NCBI GenBank assembly: GCA_003485715.1
Contig: DNIF01000132.1
Span: 1 to 5,404 of the forward strand
Length of the DNA: 5,404 nt
Direction: 5' to 3'
From: Gammaproteobacteria bacterium
Lineage (GTDB): Bacteria > Pseudomonadota > Gammaproteobacteria > UBA7966
The translations under genes and the position numbers were made by a program. Positions 1 through 5,404 of the stretch are shown piece by piece. Under the pieces are notes generated by a model. The model did no database searches. It saw nothing but the letters and a program-made list of their open reading frames with translations, and was not told the origin of the DNA. Numbering within the stretch: position 1 is the first letter of the stretch; each line of letters starts with the position of its first letter.

Positions 1-709
1 CGGATTCGATGAGTCGCCCGGCAAAGTCTCCGGGAGGGTTGCGGAACACCGAGCCGCAACTTGCCATGCCTGTTGGTTGGGTGCGGTTGCGGTGTTCGAG
101 CAGCTCGCGGATCCGTGCCTCGGCCTGGACCGCGTCGCCTGCCTCGAGCCTGAGCCAGCAGCGGGTGAAGCCTTGTCCCACCGGTAGCTCGGCATGACGG
201 TAGCCCCAGTGCATAGAGGTGACGGGCAACCGCGTGATCTGGCCCTGATGATCGATGGTCTCGTAGTGTTCCACCAGGGGCCAAGTTTCGCCCCCATGGG
301 CACCGGCATTCATGACCAAGGCCCCACCCATGGTGCCTGGTATGCCACAGAAGAATTCCGCCCCCCGCGCAGCGCCCCGCGCCGTCAGGCGTGCGACTCG
401 GGCGCAAGGTGCTCCCGCCTCGATGAGCCAGAGTTGATCGCCCAGGTTTTCGATGCGATTCAGGCGCGCAGTACAGATCACGGTGCCGCGAATGCCACCA
501 TCACGAATCAGCAGATTGCTGCCAAGCCCAATCCAGGTGATGGGCTCGTTGACAGGGATCTGCTGCAGCAGTGCGGCCAGATCATCGATATCCACCGGCT
601 GGGCCCAGCAATCGGCGGTTCCACCCACACGCCAGGAACTGTGCCGAGCCATCGGCTCGTTGCGGCGCAGTTCGCCGCGAAAGAATCGCGGGACGGGCAG
701 GGCGTTCAT
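1..709 (-). CDS. murB: UDP-N-acetylenolpyruvoylglucosamine reductase, 3' end missing
   Basis: Cytoplasmic FAD enzyme that uses NADPH to reduce UDP-GlcNAc-enolpyruvate to UDP-MurNAc, the substrate of the adjacent MurC. Translated by eye from the ATG at 709, the frame stays open for 236 codons to base 2 and runs off the left edge. Features: NEPMARHSSWRVGGTAD (17-33), the FAD-binding stretch GLGSNLLIRDGG (61-72), CGIPGTMGGALVMNAGAHGGE (residues 121-141) with its Gly-rich core, WGYRHA with Arg171 at the E. coli Arg159 position, and SCGSVFRNPPG (217-227) with Ser220 at the position of the proton-donating Ser229. The spacing, without the extra loop of E. coli MurB, fits the shorter type II MurB of about 300 residues. 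About 65 residues, including the catalytic Glu near the C-terminus, are therefore outside the window. The start is secured by the strong binding site and the ATGA overlap with murC. Confidence 0.96.
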   Translation of the reverse strand, partial: MNALPVPRFFRGELRRNEPMARHSSWRVGGTADCWAQPVDIDDLAALLQQIPVNEPITWIGLGSNLLIRDGGIRGTVICTARLNRIENLGDQLWLIEAGAPCARVARLTARGAARGAEFFCGIPGTMGGALVMNAGAHGGETWPLVEHYETIDHQGQITRLPVTSMHWGYRHAELPVGQGFTRCWLRLEAGDAVQAEARIRELLEHRNRTQPTGMASCGSVFRNPPGDFAGRLIES

Positions 710-2142
710 TGCGCACCTCCCGCAAGCTGCGAGGGCAAGGTGGCCTGGACGAGTCGCGGTGCAAGATGTCCCACGCTGCCAGCCCCGAGCACGAGAAGGA
801 TGTCGCCGTCCGTAAGCGCGGTGGCAAGCGGTACTTCTGCATCATCCAGCTCCGGAATGAGGATCGGCTCCACTCGCCCGCGTCCGCGCAGAGCACGGGC
901 CAGACCGCGTGCATCCGCGCCCGCGATGGGTGGCTCACCTGCTGCGTAGACCTCTGCAATCAGGACTCGGTCACATTCCGAAAGTACCAACGCGAAGTCG
1001 TCGAGCAGATCGCGCGTGCGGCTATAGCGATGTGGTTGGAACAGGGCCACAACGCGCCGGCCGGGCCAACCCGAACGGCATGCCTCCAGCACCGCGGCGA
1101 TCTCGCGCGGGTGGTGGGCGTAATCGTCGATGAGCAGGACCCGATGGCCGGCAACCGTGACCTCGCCATAGTTGTGGAAGCGACGCGCGATGCCCTGGAA
1201 ACGAGCCACTGCCTGCTGCCAATCCGCTGTCGCCACCCCGATCTCGCGGGCGACAGCGATGGTCGCCAAAGCGTTTCGCACGTTATGCAGACCCGGCAAC
1301 GCCAGTTCGACCGGCAGGCCGTCGACGTCGCCGGCATGCAGCCGAAAACGAGTGCGTCCACGCTCCTGCTGGATGTCGCTCGCGCGCAGGTCCCAGGGGC
1401 CATCGATGCCGTAGGTGATGACCCGTCGTGGCAGGTCCAGGATCAGTTCTCGATTGCCCGGGTCGTCTGCACACACCACGGCGAGCCCGTAGAACGGAAG
1501 GCGCAAGACAAATTCGCGGAAGGCGTGCAGTAGCCGCCGTGGATCACCGCCGTAGGTCTCGAGATGATCGTGGTCGATGTTGGTAACGACCGCCAGCATG
1601 GGTGCGAGCAGCAGGAAGCTGGCGTCGCTCTCGTCAGCTTCGGCTACCAGATAGCGGCCGGCTCCCAGTCGCGCATGACTGCCGGTGCTGTTCAGTCGTC
1701 CACCAATGACAAAGGTCGGATCGAGCCCGCCCTCGGCCAGCACGCTTGCGACCAGTGAGGTCGTAGTGGTCTTGCCGTGGGTACCGGCGATGGCCACGCC
1801 GAAACGGAAACGCATCAGCTCGGCGAGCATCTCTGCACGGCGTACCAGCGGCACGCGCCGCCGCCGCGCTTCCTGAACCTCGGGATTATCGGACAGCACG
1901 GCGGTCGAGGTGACGACAACATCTGCATCGACCACCAGCGCCGGGTCGTGGCCTATGTGTACTTGCAGACCCAGTCCGGCGAGATGGCGGGTCATCGCGT
2001 TGGCTTGGCGATCGGATCCACTGACGACAAAGCCGAGGGTGTGCAATACCTCGGCGATCCCACCCATACCGGAACCACCGATGCCGACGAAGTGCACTCG
2101 CCGTACCTGCTCCATGCCCGGCTCACGGTGATCAGGTGTCAC
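706..2142 (-). CDS. murC: UDP-N-acetylmuramate--L-alanine ligase
   Basis: Cytoplasmic ATP-dependent ligase that joins L-alanine to UDP-MurNAc, the first step of stem peptide assembly and one step ahead of MurD. With the GTG start at 2142 it has 478 residues; with the ATG at 2115 it has 469. Relatives run to about 480-490. In the 478-residue numbering: HFVGIGGSGMGGIAE (17-31, the UDP-binding N-terminal domain), the P-loop GTHGKTTTT with Lys124 (120-128), EADESD (168-173), DHDHLETY (190-197), GLHNVRNALA before domain 3, RRFH (320-323), DDYAHHP (339-345), FQPHRYSRT (368-376) and GAGSVG (453-458). All three Mur ligase domains are complete and no key motif is missing. GTG is preferred because of the GGAG site and because relatives usually carry 15-20 residues before the HFVGIGG motif. 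The open frame upstream to a Met at 2241 lies inside murG and is unlikely to be used. The TGA at 708-706 overlaps murB as ATGA. Confidence 0.97.
   Translation of the reverse strand: MTPDHREPGMEQVRRVHFVGIGGSGMGGIAEVLHTLGFVVSGSDRQANAMTRHLAGLGLQVHIGHDPALVVDADVVVTSTAVLSDNPEVQEARRRRVPLVRRAEMLAELMRFRFGVAIAGTHGKTTTTSLVASVLAEGGLDPTFVIGGRLNSTGSHARLGAGRYLVAEADESDASFLLLAPMLAVVTNIDHDHLETYGGDPRRLLHAFREFVLRLPFYGLAVVCADDPGNRELILDLPRRVITYGIDGPWDLRASDIQQERGRTRFRLHAGDVDGLPVELALPGLHNVRNALATIAVAREIGVATADWQQAVARFQGIARRFHNYGEVTVAGHRVLLIDDYAHHPREIAAVLEACRSGWPGRRVVALFQPHRYSRTRDLLDDFALVLSECDRVLIAEVYAAGEPPIAGADARGLARALRGRGRVEPILIPELDDAEVPLATALTDGDILLVLGAGSVGHLAPRLVQATLPSQLAGGAQ
715..721 (-). promoter_or_regulatory. 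Strong ribosome binding site for murB
   Basis: GGGAGGT (721 down to 715 on the minus strand) ends 5 bases before the murB ATG at 709 and is embedded in the last codons of murC. It is the strongest such site in the window. murB translation may therefore be less dependent on coupling than that of ftsW. Confidence 0.8.
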
Positions 2143-3208
2143 GGCAGAACTCCAGGCAGTGCGCAGTGACGGTGGCAGTCGCCGCACCTTGCGCCAGCGC
2201 GAGGGCCCGCATGGCCATGGCATGGCGGCGTGCCGGTTCACCGATCAGACGCGCGAGCGTCGCCGTGAGATCGCCCTCACGCACAGTCTGCTGGATGAGT
2301 ACTTCGGCTGCGCCGGTGCTGGCGAGCCAATTGGCATTGGCCTGCTGATGATTGTCGGTCGCGTGTGGGAACGGCACCAGGATCGACGGCAAGCCAACTG
2401 TGGCGAGTTCGCTCACTGTGAGTGCCCCGGCACGGCAGACCGCGGCATCGGCCCATGCGTAATGCTCGGCCATGTCGTCGAAGAAGTCGTGCACCTCGGC
2501 AGTGAGACCATGGGCTGCATAGCGGGCAGCGGTTTCCGCACGCTCTGCCCCGCCCGACTGGTGCCGTATCTCGATGGGGCGATCACCAAGTGCCGCCAGA
2601 GCCGCCGGCAGGGACTCATTCAACCACCGTGCACCCTGACTACCGCCCAGGACGAGCAGCCGCACCCTGCCGCTTGGGTACGGCTCACGCGCCGCGCGCG
2701 AACGGACGTCCACGATCGCGGCCCGCACTGGGTTGCCGGTCGTGATGGCACCGAGACTGCTCGGGAAGGCGTCGGGCATGGCCTGCAGTACCCGGTTTGC
2801 CAGGCGCGCGAGCAGGCGATTGGTGGTGCCGGGAATGGCGTTCTGTTCGTGGATGATGAGGGGCACGCCGAGCAGGCGTGCGGCAACGCCGCCGGGGCCG
2901 GAGGCAAACCCGCCCATGCCTACGGCGAGGCGTGGCCGCAGACGGCGCACGATGCACAGGCACTGCATCAGGGCCAGAGCGAGCTTCATCGGTGCCGAGA
3001 GCCAGGCAATGGGGCCGCGCCCGCGCAGACCTTCGATGGACAGCAGATGCAGAGGATAGGGTTGCTGCGCCAGCAGGCGCGCCTCCATGCCCCGGGTCGT
3101 GCCGAGCCAGGCGACCTCGAGCCCTTCGGCACGCAGGGCATCCGCCACCGCCAGGGCCGGGAACACATGCCCTCCAGTACCGCCCGCCATCATCAGCACG
3201 GCGCTCAT
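2132..3208 (-). CDS. murG: UDP-GlcNAc:undecaprenyl-PP-MurNAc-pentapeptide GlcNAc transferase
   Basis: Membrane-associated GT-B glycosyltransferase (family GT28). It transfers GlcNAc from UDP-GlcNAc to lipid I, making lipid II on the cytoplasmic face. The protein has 358 residues against 355 in E. coli, so it is full length. The N-terminal acceptor domain has the first glycine loop GGTGGH (9-14, His14), the second glycine loop MGGFASGPGG (98-107) and HEQNAIPGTTNR (120-131). The C-terminal donor domain has the third glycine loop GGSQGA (188-193), CRAGALTVSE (258-267, with Glu267 at the position that holds UDP-GlcNAc in E. coli) and VPFPHATDNHQQAN (278-291), which supplies the Gln pair expected for sugar binding. 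The start at 3208 is fixed by the GAGGT site, the ATGA overlap with ftsW and the family N-terminus. An open frame continues upstream to a Met at 3277, but that extension is unlike the family. Its TGA is followed directly, or overlapped, by murC. The product supplies the substrate of the neighbouring FtsW. Confidence 0.98.
   Translation of the reverse strand: MSAVLMMAGGTGGHVFPALAVADALRAEGLEVAWLGTTRGMEARLLAQQPYPLHLLSIEGLRGRGPIAWLSAPMKLALALMQCLCIVRRLRPRLAVGMGGFASGPGGVAARLLGVPLIIHEQNAIPGTTNRLLARLANRVLQAMPDAFPSSLGAITTGNPVRAAIVDVRSRAAREPYPSGRVRLLVLGGSQGARWLNESLPAALAALGDRPIEIRHQSGGAERAETAARYAAHGLTAEVHDFFDDMAEHYAWADAAVCRAGALTVSELATVGLPSILVPFPHATDNHQQANANWLASTGAAEVLIQQTVREGDLTATLARLIGEPARRHAMAMRALALAQGAATATVTAHCLEFCRDT
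2150..2153 (-). promoter_or_regulatory. Ribosome binding site favouring the murC GTG start
   Basis: GGAG (2153 down to 2150 on the minus strand) lies 7 bases before a GTG at 2142 and inside the last codons of murG. The alternative ATG at 2115 has only a GTGA-type partial match in front of it. The site therefore favours GTG, but does not prove it. Confidence 0.55.
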
Positions 3209-4470
3209 CGGCGCGACCTCATTGCTGGCCGCAGGTTCAGGAGGCGCGTGCTCTCGTGGGAGGCGCGGACCACACATCCGAGCGCGGCGAGGGTCATGAC
3301 GAGGCTGTTGCTGCCGTAACTGATGAGCGGCAGCGTAAGACCCTTGGTGGGCAGCAGACCGAGGGCGACGCCGATGTTGATGAAGGCCTGCAATCCGATG
3401 AAAAGCCCCACCCCGTAGCAGAGATAGGCGGCGAAGCCGTGGCCGACGGCCGCGCAGCGCTCGGCCACGTGGAAGATGCGCCAGACCAGGAAGCCGAAGC
3501 CGATGAGCACACCGAGCGTGCCGATGACACCGAGTTCCTCACCCACTACGGCGAAGATGAAGTCGGTGTGCACCTCCGGCAGGTAGAGCAGTTTCTGCAC
3601 ACTGCCCCCCAGACCCACACCAAACCAGCCGCCGCGCCCGAAGGCCATGAGCGAGTTGACGAGTTGATAGCCGCTGTTCTGTGGATCGGCCCAGGGATCG
3701 AGGTAGGCCAGGAGACGCATCATGCGGTAGCCCTGTGTGAGGATGAGCACGGGCAGGATGGCGATCACCGGCAGCAACCAGAGCATGAATCGGGACAGCG
3801 GTACGCCACCGACCCAGAGCAACCCCAAGGCAGTGGCGAAAGCGACAGCAGCGCCACCCAGGTCGCGCTCAGCCAGGATGAGGCCGCTGATGGCACCAGC
3901 CACCGCGATTGGGACAATGAAACCACGGATCTGGGTTCGCACCGGATCGCGTTGTCGCACGAGGTAACTCGCGAGCCAGATCACCAGGAAGAGCTTGATG
4001 GGCTCTGACACCTGCACGGAAACTCCAGCTATCGAGAGCCAACGCGTACTACCGTTGACCGTCTTGCCAAAGGCGAGCACGAGGATGGCGAGCAGGAAGG
4101 ACAGCAGCATGAGACTACCGGCCACCCTCTGCAGGTCGGCCAGTGGCGTGCGCGTAGCCAGGTAGGCGAGCAGGAGTCCAAGGCCAGCCGCGACCGCCTG
4201 CCGGATGGCGAAATGGAAGGGATTGTCGGGCCGCATGGCGATGGAGGCCGACAGAACCATCAGCAGGCCGAAGCCGAGCAGTGCCAGCACGCAACCGATG
4301 AGCCAGCCATCGGCCCCCTCCAGCAACCAGGTGGACCCGGGTTGGCCGCGCGCTGGAGGCTCCGACGAGGGGATGGCCGCAGGACGGGTATCCTCGGCAT
4401 TCCAGGCAGCCGGCCCCGGCAGCCGGACAGCCTCGGTGGTTTCCACCAATTCACCGGACAAGGCGTTCAT
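3205..4470 (-). CDS. ftsW: Septal peptidoglycan glycosyltransferase FtsW (SEDS family)
   Basis: Inner-membrane SEDS enzyme that polymerises lipid II into septal glycan strands together with the class B penicillin-binding protein FtsI. The protein has 421 residues. Residues 1-52 form a Pro/Glu-rich, hydrophilic, presumably cytoplasmic tail, followed by about ten membrane segments (first about 55-75, last about 380-402). The large extracytoplasmic loop before segment 8 carries LPEVHTDFIFAVVGEE; Asp303 corresponds to the catalytic Asp of E. coli FtsW (Asp297). The family signature near the C-terminus reads GLLPTKGLTLPLISYG, followed by SNS (387-389). NGSTRWL (139-145) is also typical. The start is the ATG at 4470, overlapping the murD stop as ATGA. 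The TGA at 3207-3205 overlaps murG in the same way. Oddities: SYGSNS instead of the usual SYGGSS/N, AERDLGG instead of a QPD/EPD-type motif, and QVSEP instead of QPSE. FtsW rather than RodA is chosen for its place between murD and murG and the PTKGLTLP spelling. Confidence 0.97.
   Translation of the reverse strand: MNALSGELVETTEAVRLPGPAAWNAEDTRPAAIPSSEPPARGQPGSTWLLEGADGWLIGCVLALLGFGLLMVLSASIAMRPDNPFHFAIRQAVAAGLGLLLAYLATRTPLADLQRVAGSLMLLSFLLAILVLAFGKTVNGSTRWLSIAGVSVQVSEPIKLFLVIWLASYLVRQRDPVRTQIRGFIVPIAVAGAISGLILAERDLGGAAVAFATALGLLWVGGVPLSRFMLWLLPVIAILPVLILTQGYRMMRLLAYLDPWADPQNSGYQLVNSLMAFGRGGWFGVGLGGSVQKLLYLPEVHTDFIFAVVGEELGVIGTLGVLIGFGFLVWRIFHVAERCAAVGHGFAAYLCYGVGLFIGLQAFINIGVALGLLPTKGLTLPLISYGSNSLVMTLAALGCVVRASHESTRLLNLRPAMRSRR
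3216..3220 (-). promoter_or_regulatory. Ribosome binding site deciding the murG start
   Basis: GAGGT (3220 down to 3216 on the minus strand) ends 7 bases before the ATG at 3208. It lies in the last codons of ftsW. It supports 3208 over the upstream in-frame Met at 3277, which would add 23 residues ahead of the family's usual N-terminus and sit deep inside ftsW. Confidence 0.8.
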
Positions 4471-5404
4471 TCTTTGGCCACCGCACGCGCAGCCCCGGCG
4501 AAGCGCGCCCCCCGCTCGACGTAGGACTGGAACATGTCGAGGCTGGCGCAGGCAGGTGACAGCAGTACGGCATCGCCCGGACTGGCTAGGCCGGCGGCGA
4601 CTTGCACTGCGGACTCGATGTCATCCACGCACTCGATGGGGCAGATGCCGGCGCAGATCCGGGCGATGAGCGGGGCGTCGGCGCCGAGCAAGACGAGGGT
4701 GCGCACCCGTCCCTTCAGTGCTGCGGCCAAGGGCGCGAAATCCTGCCCCTTGCCCTGCCCGCCGGCGATGAGGATGAGCGGGCGTCCGGCGAAGCCTTCG
4801 ATGGCTGCCACGGCTGCGCCGACATTGGTCGCCTTGGAGTCGTCGTACCAGTCCACACCCTGCGCGCTCGCCACCCGCGTGCAGCGATGGGGCAGACCAG
4901 TGAAACGGGCAAGGGCGGACCGAATCGCGGGCTCATGGCCCTTGAGCCATGGCCAGGCCAGCGCGAGGGCTGCCAGGGTATTCGCCTGATTGTGACGACC
5001 GGTGATGGCGAGTTCATGCACCGGCATGAAGGGTGCGCCATCACACCAGAGCCAGTCCTCGTGCGCGTGACGACCGCTCCTGAAGGGTAGTGCCGGGTCG
5101 TCCTCGAGGCTGAAGGGAATGGCCCCGGGATGGGCATCGGCGAGTGCCACTACCCGAGCATCGTCGCGATTGAAGACCATGCGTTCTGCGGCTGACCAGA
5201 TGCGGGCCTTCGCAGCGGCATAAGCCACCATGCTGCCGTGGTGGTCGAGATGGTCCTCGCTCAGATTGAGGATTGCGGCCGCAGCCAGGCGCGGGGCCTC
5301 GCAACTCTCGAGCTGAAAGCTGGAGAGCTCCAGTACGTAGAGCTCCGCGGCTGGTTCAGCGAGCAGATCGAGGGCCGGCGGTGCGAGGTTGCCGCCGGCC
5401 TGCA
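4467..5404 (-). CDS. murD: UDP-N-acetylmuramoyl-L-alanine--D-glutamate ligase, 5' end missing
   Basis: Cytoplasmic ATP-dependent ligase that adds D-glutamate to UDP-MurNAc-L-Ala, the second amino acid of the peptidoglycan stem. The frame is open from the window edge (first full codon at 5402) to a TGA at 4469-4467, giving 311 residues. The family has about 440-450, so roughly 130 residues, including the N-terminal UDP-binding domain and the P-loop, lie outside the window. Numbering from the first visible codon, I see GGNLAPPAL (3-11), ELSSFQLE (25-32), LNLSEDHLDHHGS (45-57), Lys65 in AAKARIW (the position carbamylated in E. coli MurD), FNRDD (77-81), TGRHNQAN before the C-terminal domain, GLPHR (169-173), DDSKATN with Lys190 (187-193) and LLSPACASLD near the end. 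The Met at 5231 is internal (residue 58), not the start. The stop overlaps the ftsW start by 4 bases. No frameshift is seen. One oddity is GNLAPPAL where most relatives have GNIG. The identification is firm. Confidence 0.97.
   Translation of the reverse strand, partial: QAGGNLAPPALDLLAEPAAELYVLELSSFQLESCEAPRLAAAAILNLSEDHLDHHGSMVAYAAAKARIWSAAERMVFNRDDARVVALADAHPGAIPFSLEDDPALPFRSGRHAHEDWLWCDGAPFMPVHELAITGRHNQANTLAALALAWPWLKGHEPAIRSALARFTGLPHRCTRVASAQGVDWYDDSKATNVGAAVAAIEGFAGRPLILIAGGQGKGQDFAPLAAALKGRVRTLVLLGADAPLIARICAGICPIECVDDIESAVQVAAGLASPGDAVLLSPACASLDMFQSYVERGARFAGAARAVAKE
4478..4482 (-). promoter_or_regulatory. Probable weak ribosome binding site for ftsW
   Basis: GGTGG (4482 down to 4478 on the minus strand) lies 7 bases before the ftsW ATG, inside the last codons of murD. 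It differs from the ideal GGAGG at one base. Together with the 4-base overlap of the genes this suggests that ftsW translation depends partly on ribosomes finishing murD. This is inference from spacing and sequence only. Confidence 0.5.

Noticed and set aside
361..366. A run of six C bases in murB that might cause a frameshift.
   Set aside because: The reading frame continues on both sides with conserved MurB motifs, so there is no frameshift here.
571..1533. A 320-codon open frame on the plus strand, opposite murB and murC, and a 251-codon frame at 194-949.
   Set aside because: Both are antisense to conserved murB and murC and show no motif or convincing ribosome binding site of their own.
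2159..3319. A 386-codon open frame on the plus strand, opposite murG and the end of ftsW.
   Set aside because: It is antisense to genes with complete, conserved motifs. GC-rich coding DNA regularly leaves long open antisense frames. The translation is rich in Arg, Gly, His and Gln and has no recognisable domain.
2878..4008. A 376-codon open frame on the plus strand, opposite ftsW and part of murG.
   Set aside because: Same reasoning. Its acidic, Glu/Asp/His-rich second half is the antisense image of hydrophobic FtsW membrane codons, not evidence of a gene.
4467..5231. Reading murD as a complete 254-residue gene starting at the Met at 5231.
   Set aside because: The frame continues upstream to the window edge with conserved MurD motifs (GGNLAPPAL, ELSSFQLE, SEDHLD), so the Met is internal.
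1..5404. Search for a new system, mobile element, CRISPR array, riboswitch, RNA gene or terminator.
   Set aside because: Coding sequence covers essentially every base, the genes are collinear housekeeping genes without disruption, and I saw no repeat array, inverted repeat pair or hairpin followed by a T run.

Overview
The window is a stretch of a bacterial division and cell wall (dcw) cluster. All genes are on the minus strand and are transcribed from high to low coordinates. In transcription order they are murD (5' end cut off by the window edge), ftsW, murG, murC and murB (3' end cut off). DNA is GC-rich and codon use looks uniform across the five genes. The proteins resemble those of Gammaproteobacteria: MurC and FtsW have the motif spelling I know from Pseudomonas and E. 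coli relatives. murB follows murC directly, whereas in E. coli murB lies elsewhere on the chromosome and ddlB follows murC. That arrangement suggests a GC-rich gammaproteobacterium outside the Enterobacteriaceae; I cannot name the genus.

Layout: murD fills 4467 to the right edge, ftsW 3205-4470, murG 2132-3208, murC 706-2142 (or 2115), and murB 1-709. Three of the four junctions are ATGA stop/start overlaps of 4 bases (murD/ftsW, ftsW/murG, murC/murB). At the fourth (murG/murC) the genes overlap by 11 bases if a GTG with a good ribosome binding site is used, or are 16 bases apart if the next ATG is used. No stretch without a gene is longer than 16 bases. I see no promoter, terminator, RNA gene, repeat array or mobile element. 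The genes are evidently read as one messenger whose promoter lies upstream of the window (beyond 5404) and whose end lies past base 1.

Together the genes cover the middle of peptidoglycan precursor synthesis. MurB reduces UDP-GlcNAc-enolpyruvate to UDP-MurNAc, MurC adds L-Ala and MurD adds D-Glu. MurG adds GlcNAc to lipid I to make lipid II at the inner face of the membrane. FtsW polymerises lipid II into septal glycan with its partner transpeptidase. By comparison with known dcw clusters, mraY, murF, murE and ftsI would be expected upstream, and ddl, ftsQ, ftsA and ftsZ downstream.

I looked for a new system and found none: this is an ordinary, intact housekeeping region. The points worth a second look are small: unusual residues in FtsW signature motifs, the murC start, and a 10-base sequence shared by two gene junctions.
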